A stretch of DNA of 54,987 bases from positions 1 through 54,987 of the forward strand of contig DIYJ01000020.1 in the NCBI GenBank assembly GCA_002428995.1, read 5' to 3'. The number at the start of each line of letters is the position of its first letter. Position 1 is the stretch's first letter. Source of the DNA: Flavobacteriales bacterium UBA6057. Its GTDB lineage: Bacteria; Bacteroidota; Bacteroidia; Flavobacteriales_G; Salibacteraceae. The notes beneath the pieces are model-generated. The model worked only from the letters and a program-made list of their open reading frames with translations. It ran no database searches and was not told the DNA's origin. The position numbers and the translations under genes are program-made. Shown here piece after piece: positions 25,606-33,527 of this stretch.

Positions 25606-28365
25606 TTAGTGTACCATCAGGCGGTGATCCCCAATTCGCTGCCCCCGAGCATCCGTGAAACGAAGGATGTACTGACCGGTTGACACCGATTCAGGAAGTG
25701 TCCATTCAAAGATTCCTCCAGAGGTCTTCGCAATTTCAGTTTGATCAACAACACGTCCGTTGATGTCCATGACCTGCAACTGAACGTCTCCTGTCACATT
25801 CACCAAGCCGATCATCACACGGTCTTTCGCTGGATTCGGGAATACGGCAATGCCTTCATCATTGAATTCAAGGTCTGCGATTCCATTCGGCCAGATGCTC
25901 GCATTTCCGCTCGCAGTTCCCTGACAGCCATTCGCGTCTACCACAGTTACAGTGTAAGTACCTGAAACGAATACTTCTGTTGTTTGAGAAGTATCATTTG
26001 TGATCCATGAATAGGTACTGAAACCAGGTCCGGCATCAAGTACCAACGGAGCTGGGCCAGATTGATTTGCAATTACCGGAGCAGGATTTGGCACGATGGC
26101 AGTAATGGATGCGGTAGCCGTTCCCTGGCATTCGTTGAAATCAGTCACAGTAACGCTTACCGTAGCAATGTCATCCACGTCACGAAGCTGCCCCGTGGAG
26201 CCATCATCCCAAGCATATGCCTGGAAGCCTCCGCCAGCATTGAACGTGAATGTGGTTCCCTCGCATAGAACGGTGTCGCTGATGTTCACCACCGGAATAG
26301 GATTCACTTCCAGATCTACATCGTCAGAATTTGTACATCCATTCGCATCTGTAATTGTCACGCTGTAGAGATCGTCCTGACCCGGAGTGATCGTTTGAGA
26401 CGTTGCTCCGGTGCTCCAGCTGTAACTGCTCATACCTCCACCTGCATCGAGCACATAATCACCACATACCGTAGAGTCAGATCCAAGATCCAGGGGTGGA
26501 GCTGGGTTGAATACCACATCCGCCACTCCAACAAAACCACCGGTATCTCCGGGGCAACCTGAGGCATCTGAAAGGCTGACAATCTCGAACATTCCTCCAA
26601 CCGTGGTAACAAGTTCGAACGTATCCGTACCCACAATTGGTAGCGTGGTCACCGTAGATCCATCGGTGTATCCTAAGTTGTAGTCCTGGGTTCCGTTCAG
26701 AACAAACGTAACCGTAGCAATTTCTCCTTCGCAGAAATTACCACCTCCCAAAACAACGCCAGTAGGAATAGGAAAGAGAAACATATCCGTAGAAGCTGAG
26801 TCATTGGAAGCGTTGACATCGCCCGTATTTTGAACGTATGCATTCAGGTTCCAGCTTCCTCCGCTGGTAGTACCAAAGTCCAGTATCGTAACCGTATCGC
26901 ATCCACAAACCGGAAGAGTACCCGTGTAGTTGTAAGTGACGGTGGCACCACCAGTATCCAACACGACATTGAATCCGGTAAGCGGCTCAACACTGCGATT
27001 GCAAAGGACTGCCTGCACTTCGGTGTTTGATGACCCACAGACTGAATCCGGTGCAAGGAGTTCCACAAAGTTCAAGTCGTTGGATTCTGCAACCACAATG
27101 TCGTCAAAACCAAAACCTTCGTTTGTGACGGTTCCGTCTGTGCCCATCACAAAGCGGAAGAACACAGAGGTGTCATTGGCATAGGCGCTCAGAGAATGGA
27201 TCATGTCAGTCCAGGTTGAAGTTGTACCGGTCCATCCGTCCTGCGCTCCAAAGAACAAAAGACTTGAAATGCTTCCGCTATTGTACCAGGGAGCCGGAGA
27301 GGTTGAGCTTCCGAGCGTTGTCCAGGTATTCAAACTGTCTGTTGAGATTTGAACCGCCACACCATCCGTAGTCTGGAGATCGCGGCTTACAGATGCCTTG
27401 AACGCGGGGTCAATAAGTGTTGTTAAGTCAAACTGAGGGCTCTGCACGTAGCTGAACTCGTCATTGTTGTGATCTCCATCAAGGTCAGTAACCCACGCAT
27501 TTGTACCGCTATTGGCTGAACTGATGGCTGTACCCGCTGGTGCTCCATGTTCCCATGAACCTGAAATCCCTCCTGCTTCCCAGGCACCGGCACCTCCTTC
27601 AAAGTCTTCACAATAAGGATAGGTGGATTGAAGCAAGGGAAGAGATTGATTATAGGTAGCAAGAATCTCAGCGTCAGAAAGCGCATATCCATACAGGCGG
27701 AATTCGTCAAGATTTCCATTAAGACCGGTGCTTGTTGCATATCCACCAACCTTGAAAGGCCCAGTGCCGTTCACCGTAATCGTTCCCTGCGCAACAGTTG
27801 TTACGAGGACTCCATCGAGGTAGCCTCGAATCTCAGGAACAGAAGAGTCATATACGTAGTGCATCATGTGTGGCGCTATCGTTGCCCCACCGTTGATCGT
27901 TACATCTGTAAAGCCTCCACGAAGAATCCAGTTTGTCGGTCCGGCTACTCCGTTTGTGAAGCATCGAAAACCTCCAGCGGTGTTATCTCCGAAAATGTAG
28001 TAGAGGGTTGTACTTGGAGCCACGTTAGAGGTCCAAAAGGCCAAGGTCCAGTCGCCTGACAGATTTGTTGCCCAGCCCGTATTGACGTAGGCCGTACCTG
28101 AGGATGCTCCGGTACCCACCAATGCCGAACCTGTCAATCCTGTGCTGCCCTGAGTCATACCTCCGAGCAATGTGGCGGGATTCGTACCAACTGGGGCAGA
28201 CCCTTCATTAGTCACGGTTGTTTGACCGGTTTCGTTGAATTTGTAGTACATAAGATCAGGCACCTGTTGAGCCTGGGTTTGCAAGACACAGCAAGTCAAT
28301 GCCAGTACGAGCAAGAACCTTGTTTTTATCAAAAGGTCGTGGATCGCGAGTGTAGAGGTGTTCAT
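25606..28365 (-). CDS. Secreted LamG-domain protein with type IX secretion sorting domain
   Basis: The protein of about 919 residues has a signal peptide (FLLVLALTCCVLQTQA, then Q). A LamG/concanavalin-like lectin domain follows (about 40-235; AFWTSNVAPSTTLYYIFGDN, GNLDEFRLYGYALSDAEI). Then come a MAM-like beta domain (YCEDFEGGAGAWEAGGISG), a CARDB-like segment and several Ig/PKD-like repeats with SYSWSTGATSQTITPG patterns. A T9SS type A sorting domain closes it (AVFPNPAKDRVMIG, GQYILRF). It is surface-exposed or secreted, probably adhesive or glycan-binding; no hydrolase domain is seen. ATG 28365 gives a normal signal peptide; the upstream ATG 28398 adds 11 residues. It is monocistronic. Confidence 0.9.
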   Translation of the reverse strand: MNTSTLAIHDLLIKTRFLLVLALTCCVLQTQAQQVPDLMYYKFNETGQTTVTNEGSAPVGTNPATLLGGMTQGSTGLTGSALVGTGASSGTAYVNTGWATNLSGDWTLAFWTSNVAPSTTLYYIFGDNTAGGFRCFTNGVAGPTNWILRGGFTDVTINGGATIAPHMMHYVYDSSVPEIRGYLDGVLVTTVAQGTITVNGTGPFKVGGYATSTGLNGNLDEFRLYGYALSDAEILATYNQSLPLLQSTYPYCEDFEGGAGAWEAGGISGSWEHGAPAGTAISSANSGTNAWVTDLDGDHNNDEFSYVQSPQFDLTTLIDPAFKASVSRDLQTTDGVAVQISTDSLNTWTTLGSSTSPAPWYNSGSISSLLFFGAQDGWTGTTSTWTDMIHSLSAYANDTSVFFRFVMGTDGTVTNEGFGFDDIVVAESNDLNFVELLAPDSVCGSSNTEVQAVLCNRSVEPLTGFNVVLDTGGATVTYNYTGTLPVCGCDTVTILDFGTTSGGSWNLNAYVQNTGDVNASNDSASTDMFLFPIPTGVVLGGGNFCEGEIATVTFVLNGTQDYNLGYTDGSTVTTLPIVGTDTFELVTTVGGMFEIVSLSDASGCPGDTGGFVGVADVVFNPAPPLDLGSDSTVCGDYVLDAGGGMSSYSWSTGATSQTITPGQDDLYSVTITDANGCTNSDDVDLEVNPIPVVNISDTVLCEGTTFTFNAGGGFQAYAWDDGSTGQLRDVDDIATVSVTVTDFNECQGTATASITAIVPNPAPVIANQSGPAPLVLDAGPGFSTYSWITNDTSQTTEVFVSGTYTVTVVDANGCQGTASGNASIWPNGIADLEFNDEGIAVFPNPAKDRVMIGLVNVTGDVQLQVMDINGRVVDQTEIAKTSGGIFEWTLPESVSTGQYILRFTDARGQRIGDHRLMVH

Positions 28366-28529
28366 TAGGCTGTTCGTTTTGTAAAGTGTGCGGTACAATG
28401 AATGATTTCAGGAATCTAAGAATGGCGAAATTATAGATTTCATCGACTAAAAAGGACAATTGGTCGTCAAAATGGCGCGATTGCCCTATCATTTATGAAT
28501 GTAGGAAGGCAGATGCCGAGGCAGAAATT

Positions 28530-28537
28530 TACTTTTG
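28530..28537 (+). promoter_or_regulatory. -7 promoter element of dnaX, close to the start codon
   Basis: TACTTTTG fits TAnnTTTG exactly and ends 7 nt before the dnaX ATG (28545). Transcription would then begin at or within a few bases of the ATG, giving a leaderless or nearly leaderless mRNA. No clear -33 TTTG is present. Confidence 0.5.
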
Positions 28538-28544
28538 ACCTCTT

Positions 28545-30338
28545 ATGACCGCGGAAAAAAGCAAGTTCATTGTATCAGCTCGCAAGTATCGACCTACTGG
28601 ATGGGACCAGGTTGTCGGACAGGAAGCCATCACTTCTACGCTTGCCAATGCCATTGAGCAGGAACAACTTGCACATGCCTATCTCTTTTGCGGACCTCGA
28701 GGTGTTGGGAAAACAACATGCGCACGAATCTTCGCCAAAGAGATCAACCTGGATGATGAGCACGAAAAGGATGAAGACTTTGCCTTCAACATTTTCGAGC
28801 TGGATGCTGCCTCTAATAATAAGGTGGAGGATATTCGGAACCTGATAGACCAGGTGAGGATTCCGCCTCAAATTGGCCGTTACAAAGTCTACATCATTGA
28901 CGAGGTTCACATGCTCAGCGCTCAGGCTTTCAATGCCTTTCTAAAGACGCTTGAAGAGCCGCCAGAGCACGCCATCTTTATCCTCGCAACGACAGAAAAG
29001 CACAAGATCATTCCAACGATTCTCAGTCGTTGCCAGATCTATGACTTTAATCGCATCGGGGTGGATGAGATCGCCTCACACCTGAGAAACATTGCACAAC
29101 AAGAGCACATCACCTTTGAGGAAGAAGCGCTGCATATCATCGGCCAAAAGGCAGATGGCGCACTTCGTGACGCGCTGTCGATTTTTGATCAGCTTTCCAG
29201 TTTCACACACCGGAATCTGACCTACGATGCAGTGGTCAAAAACCTGCACGTGCTCGACTACGACTATCACTTTAAGATGGTCGATCATCTTCACTCTGGT
29301 GATTACCAATCGGCTTTGCTACTGCTCGATGAAATCCTGCAACTCGGTTTTGACGGATCTCATTTTCTGTCTGGACTTGCCTCCCACCTTCGAGATCTGT
29401 TGGTCTCAAAAGATGAGCGCACGATTCGACTCCTCGAAGTTGGAGACAGCGTGAAAGGCCAATACGGCAAGCAAGCAAATGAAATAGAGACACCGTGGAT
29501 TGCTGAAGCATTGAAGTGGACTGGAAAAACGGAAGTTCAATACCGAAACTCAAGTAACCAGCGATTGCTACTCGAGGTCATGCTGCTGAGCATCAGCACA
29601 CTGGATCAGGAAAAAAAAAACTCCAATAGTGAGCTAAGTTCACAGCCAAAGCCAGCTGTTGAAGCCCGCAAAATAGACTCTCCTCCAGCTCCGATTCCGA
29701 CAGCCAAGCCTGTTGAGCCTCCGGTGGAAAAGAAAGTTGAAGCACCAGTAGCAGAGCCGCCTCAAGTTGTTTCTGAGCCCGAAGCTGAGCTTACAACAGA
29801 ACCTGAGAAGCCTGTGTCAGATCCAGAGCCTCGTCAAAGAACAAGGCGCGTCAGTCAGCGCAAAACAACCTCCGTCAACCCTGGATATTCCGCCCCGGCA
29901 ACGGAAAGCGCGCCAGCAGAGGTGAATGAGCCTGAGGAAGAATACGCGGCCGCACCTGCTGAGGAAACTTCCTCGGAGGCAGCGATGAGCATTGAAGACG
30001 CATGGAAGGAAATCGTTTCCACAGCTCAGTCACAAGGAAAAAACTCATTGTACGCCATACTGGTCCGGCAAAAGCCGTTGGAGCAAATGCAGGACAAACA
30101 GCTTTCCATCAAGCTACTCCACGAGGTGGAAGAGGGAGAGTTTGACACTCACAAAACCGACCTGCTCAGCTCACTCAGACGCCTAACAAGGGATTCCGAA
30201 ATCAGCTTCGTGAACTCCATTTCTGCCACGCATACAGAGGCCAAACTGTTCAGCGCGAAAGACAAATTCAACCATCTGGCAGAAAAGAATCCCTTGCTCC
30301 ACAAATTGAAATCCGAACTTGACCTAGACATTAATTAA
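28545..30338 (+). CDS. dnaX: DNA polymerase III subunit gamma/tau
   Basis: DnaX is the ATPase of the replicative clamp loader. The 597-residue tau form has the AAA+ core (residues 1 to about 350): Walker A GPRGVGKT (50-57), DEVH (119-122), the SRC arginine finger (161-163), then the collar domain. A Pro/Glu-rich linker (about 365-470) and a C-terminal domain expected to contact polymerase follow. The zinc-binding cysteines that normally lie between Walker A and ELDAASNN are missing, replaced by a short acidic stretch (NLDDEHEKDEDFA). A run of ten A (29611-29620) at codons 356-359 could produce a short gamma form. The gene is followed 6 bp later by the M16 peptidase gene. Confidence 0.97.
   Translation: MTAEKSKFIVSARKYRPTGWDQVVGQEAITSTLANAIEQEQLAHAYLFCGPRGVGKTTCARIFAKEINLDDEHEKDEDFAFNIFELDAASNNKVEDIRNLIDQVRIPPQIGRYKVYIIDEVHMLSAQAFNAFLKTLEEPPEHAIFILATTEKHKIIPTILSRCQIYDFNRIGVDEIASHLRNIAQQEHITFEEEALHIIGQKADGALRDALSIFDQLSSFTHRNLTYDAVVKNLHVLDYDYHFKMVDHLHSGDYQSALLLLDEILQLGFDGSHFLSGLASHLRDLLVSKDERTIRLLEVGDSVKGQYGKQANEIETPWIAEALKWTGKTEVQYRNSSNQRLLLEVMLLSISTLDQEKKNSNSELSSQPKPAVEARKIDSPPAPIPTAKPVEPPVEKKVEAPVAEPPQVVSEPEAELTTEPEKPVSDPEPRQRTRRVSQRKTTSVNPGYSAPATESAPAEVNEPEEEYAAAPAEETSSEAAMSIEDAWKEIVSTAQSQGKNSLYAILVRQKPLEQMQDKQLSIKLLHEVEEGEFDTHKTDLLSSLRRLTRDSEISFVNSISATHTEAKLFSAKDKFNHLAEKNPLLHKLKSELDLDIN
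29611..29620 (+). promoter_or_regulatory. A10 slippery run in dnaX (candidate transcriptional slippage site for gamma)
   Basis: Ten consecutive A (in frame GAA AAA AAA AAC) mark the end of the clamp-loader core and the start of the linker. One extra A in the transcript puts TAG at 29627-29629 in frame, giving a 361-residue product. One missing A puts TAA at 29635-29637 in frame. Thermus thermophilus dnaX makes gamma by slippage on a run of A; use of this run here is inferred. Confidence 0.55.
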
Positions 30339-30344
30339 TACTCT

Positions 30345-33272
30345 ATGAAGTACTCCTTTTTCTCCCTTTCAGCAATCCTCCTGCTGGCGGTCTTCCAAGG
30401 CTGCGCTCCATCCGAAGCTCCACCATCAGAGGGCAGCAAGTATGAATACACCACCGTTGAAGGTGACCCAATGGGCACACGTATCTACACGCTTGCCAAT
30501 GGCCTGAAAGTCTACATCTCTGAAAACCATGCAGAGCCGCGCGTTCAAACCAACATTGCGGTACGTACCGGAAGTAAGCAAGACCCGTCAGACGCCACAG
30601 GTTTGGCCCACTACCTGGAACATATGCTCTTCAAAGGCACCTCAAGGCTGGGTTCTGTGAACTGGGAAGCGGAGAAGGAGCTACTCAAAATGATCTCAGA
30701 CCGCTATGAAGCTCACCGGGCTACCAATGATCCTGAAGAGCGTAAAATGATCTATGCGGAGATCGACAGCCTTTCTCAAATAGCCGCCTCACATGTGGCT
30801 CCCAACGAATACGATCGACTGATCAGCGGACTTGGAGCACAGGGCACGAACGCTTATACAAGCTTCGAACGCACGGTGTACATCAACGACATTCCGAGCA
30901 GTGAATTTGAAAAATGGCTTGCCATTGAATCAGAGCGGTTTTCGGAGCTGGTATTGCGCCTCTTTCACACGGAACTGGAGGCGGTGTATGAAGAATTCAA
31001 CCGCGCTCAGGACAATGATTTCCGCCTGGCCTACTACAAGATGATGGATATGCTTTTCCCGAAGCACCCTTATGGTCAACAAACCACCATCGGAACCAGT
31101 GAGCACCTGAAGGCTCCGAGTATGGAGAAGATTCATGATTATTTCAAGAGAAGATACGTGCCTGGCAACATGGCAGTCGTGCTCAGCGGAGACATTGACC
31201 CTGATAAGGCTATTGAACTGGTAGATCAATACTTCGGGGGATTTGAGTCGAAGCCAGTCGAGCAACTTCAAATGCCGGAGGAAGCGCCCATTGCAGAGCC
31301 ATTGACGGCCGATGTGATGGGTAGCAACGCGGAGTTTGAAATGATGGCCTTCCGTCTTGGAGGATCGAAGACTAAGGATCCACTCTATCTGGAACTGCTC
31401 TCGGGAATTCTCAGTAACGGAACAGCCGGGTTGGTTGATTTGAATTTGCTCCAGAGTCAAAAGATTCTGAATGCCTTTGTCCGTCCCAGCATTGGTGAGG
31501 ACTACAGCTGGTTAATGCTCATGGGATACAACCGAGGCGGACAATCCCTTGAAGAAGTGCGCCAGTTATTCCTTGATCAGATAGACTCTGTGAAACAAGG
31601 AAATTTCGAGGATTGGATGATTGATGCTGTAGTTCGTGATTACAGGAAAGACCTTATGACATCCATGGAGTATAACAACATCCGCGCTTACATCATGAGC
31701 GAGGCTTTTGTGCTGGATCAGGATTGGAGCGAGGTAGTAGCATGGTATGACGCTATGCAGAAGATTTCGAAAGAAGAACTGATGGCCTGGACAAATGAGA
31801 AGTTCAACAACAACTATGCGGCCGTCAATAAGCTCATCGGTCAAAAGGATGTTGCTTACGTGGACAAGCCTCAGATCACTGCCATTGAAATCAACCGAGA
31901 CACCAACTCGAACCTTTTCAAGGAGTTGGATGCCATGCCTTCCACACGATTAGAGCCTCAGTTCACAGACTACAAGTCAAGCATCACCTTCGGGTCGCTG
32001 AAAAACGACATACCGCTGCACTATGTGAAGAACAAGGAGAATGACCTCTTCAACCTTTACTACGTGGTGGATATGGGAACCGATCACGACCGGGCACTAG
32101 CGCTGGCTGTGGAATACCTTCCATTCCTAGGCACTTCAGATATGAGCCCGGCAGAAGTTCAAAAAGAACTCTTTAAGCTCGGAATCAGCTTCGATGTCTT
32201 TTCAGACAGAGACAAGTCCTACATCATGGTCAGTGGTTTGAACGAGACCTTCGCTGAAGGGGTTCAATTCTTTGAAAAGCTCCTCGATAACGTGGTCGCA
32301 GATCCAGCCAGCTATGGCGAACTGATCAACGGAATCATGAAGGAACGCAGCGATGCTAAGCTGAGCAAGGGAATCATCCTGAATGTTGCCCTGCGCAATT
32401 ATGCCACCTACGGCCCTAAGAACCCATTCAACCAGGTTTTGCCGGAAGAAAAAATCAAGGGTATGGATCCGAATGAACTGGTGGAGATGCTCCACTCCAT
32501 TACTGACTATGAGCATCGTGTACTTTACTATGGTAACGCGCCTATCGAGGAAGTTGAGAAGGTGATGAACGAGCATCACATCATTCCGGAAGTGCTCACT
32601 CCTGTTCCTGCCGCTACCGTTTACGAGGAAATTCCTACGGAAGAAAACAGGGTTTACTTCATTGATTATGACATGGTTCAAACCGAGCTGATGCTGATGA
32701 ACCGAGGTCCGGTGTTCGATCCAAAACTCCTTGCTTCGAGCGAAATCTTTGGTGAATACTTTGGCTCCGGGTTGTCGTCCATCGTATTTCAGGAAATCCG
32801 CGAATCCAAGGCCCTCGCCTACTCTGCCTTTGCCGGCTTCATCAATCCCGACAAGCAAAACGAGCATCACTATGTGCGCGGTTACATTGGAACACAATCC
32901 AACAAGCTGGGAGATGCAACAGACGCGTTGCTGGAACTTCTGAATGAAATGCCGCGTGCTGATCATCAGTTTGAGCAGGCCAAGATCAGCGCACTGAAGC
33001 AGATCGAGACCAACCGCTCCACAGGTCAGAGCATTCTATGGGACTACGAGGAAGTGGCGGAACTTGGAATGGATGAAGATCCAAATAAGATGATCTATCC
33101 TGCCATCGAGGCCATGGACTTTGAAGCGCTGCAAGCATTCTTTGATACTCAGATCAAAGGGAAAAGCTTCACCTATTTGGTCATTGGCAAGAAGGCTGAT
33201 GTAGACATGCAAGCGCTCGAGAAGCTCGGCCCTGTGACGGAGCTGGATCTTGAGACCGTGTTTGGATACTAG
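30345..33272 (+). CDS. M16 family zinc metallopeptidase, lipoprotein
   Basis: The 975-residue protein has a lipoprotein signal (LLLAVFQGC, Cys20) and two M16 halves. The first half carries the inverted zinc motif HYLEH (89-93) within GLAHYLEHMLFKGT, with the distal zinc Glu probably in AVYEEFNRAQ. The second half (from about 550) has the fold but no HXXEH, the usual inactive partner domain. It should degrade peptides in the periplasm or at the outer membrane. It lies 6 bp after dnaX and may be read from the same transcript, although function gives no obvious link. Confidence 0.94.
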   Translation: MKYSFFSLSAILLLAVFQGCAPSEAPPSEGSKYEYTTVEGDPMGTRIYTLANGLKVYISENHAEPRVQTNIAVRTGSKQDPSDATGLAHYLEHMLFKGTSRLGSVNWEAEKELLKMISDRYEAHRATNDPEERKMIYAEIDSLSQIAASHVAPNEYDRLISGLGAQGTNAYTSFERTVYINDIPSSEFEKWLAIESERFSELVLRLFHTELEAVYEEFNRAQDNDFRLAYYKMMDMLFPKHPYGQQTTIGTSEHLKAPSMEKIHDYFKRRYVPGNMAVVLSGDIDPDKAIELVDQYFGGFESKPVEQLQMPEEAPIAEPLTADVMGSNAEFEMMAFRLGGSKTKDPLYLELLSGILSNGTAGLVDLNLLQSQKILNAFVRPSIGEDYSWLMLMGYNRGGQSLEEVRQLFLDQIDSVKQGNFEDWMIDAVVRDYRKDLMTSMEYNNIRAYIMSEAFVLDQDWSEVVAWYDAMQKISKEELMAWTNEKFNNNYAAVNKLIGQKDVAYVDKPQITAIEINRDTNSNLFKELDAMPSTRLEPQFTDYKSSITFGSLKNDIPLHYVKNKENDLFNLYYVVDMGTDHDRALALAVEYLPFLGTSDMSPAEVQKELFKLGISFDVFSDRDKSYIMVSGLNETFAEGVQFFEKLLDNVVADPASYGELINGIMKERSDAKLSKGIILNVALRNYATYGPKNPFNQVLPEEKIKGMDPNELVEMLHSITDYEHRVLYYGNAPIEEVEKVMNEHHIIPEVLTPVPAATVYEEIPTEENRVYFIDYDMVQTELMLMNRGPVFDPKLLASSEIFGEYFGSGLSSIVFQEIRESKALAYSAFAGFINPDKQNEHHYVRGYIGTQSNKLGDATDALLELLNEMPRADHQFEQAKISALKQIETNRSTGQSILWDYEEVAELGMDEDPNKMIYPAIEAMDFEALQAFFDTQIKGKSFTYLVIGKKADVDMQALEKLGPVTELDLETVFGY

Positions 33273-33295
33273 GCCTCAAACCTCATTCTTGAAAG

Positions 33296-33338
33296 AAGGG
33301 ACTGTGCAACGGGTTCAACTCGTTCCAGTCCCTTTTTT
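33296..33338 (+). terminator. Rho-independent terminator after the M16 peptidase gene
   Basis: AAGGGACTG pairs with CAGTCCCTT around a longer loop that itself contains an AACG/CGTT stem, followed by T6. It lies 24 bp after the stop codon. The remaining 190 bp up to the isocitrate dehydrogenase gene hold only a -7 element. Confidence 0.83.
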
Positions 33339-33441
33339 GTGTTTACAACTGGACTTCCGCGCAACTCTTGGCAAGTCAAGAGAACAGCAAAAAGGAATGG
33401 TTAAGAATGTGGATTGGATTTCTCAGGGTTCAGCATTAGTC

Positions 33442-33449
33442 TAAATTTG
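33442..33449 (+). promoter_or_regulatory. -7 promoter element of the isocitrate dehydrogenase gene
   Basis: TAAATTTG matches TAnnTTTG and is followed by GCG, a frequent Bacteroidetes context. It gives a leader of about 70 nt. A TTG at 33414-33416 is 25 bp upstream, too far for a standard -33 element. Confidence 0.45.
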
Positions 33450-33527
33450 CGCGACTTTTCGAGTCCATGAGCACGGTTCCCTATTCCCTGCCAGACTCGG
33501 CATTAACTATGGAAAGAACGCAAACGA

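Noticed and set aside
29611..29620. A10 run as a sequencing error causing a frameshift
   Set aside because: The reading frame is intact through the run and continues for 240 codons with a proper DnaX C-terminal region, so the given length is consistent with the gene.
32202..32966. 254-codon open frame on the minus strand
   Set aside because: Antisense to the M16 peptidase gene and without recognisable motifs.
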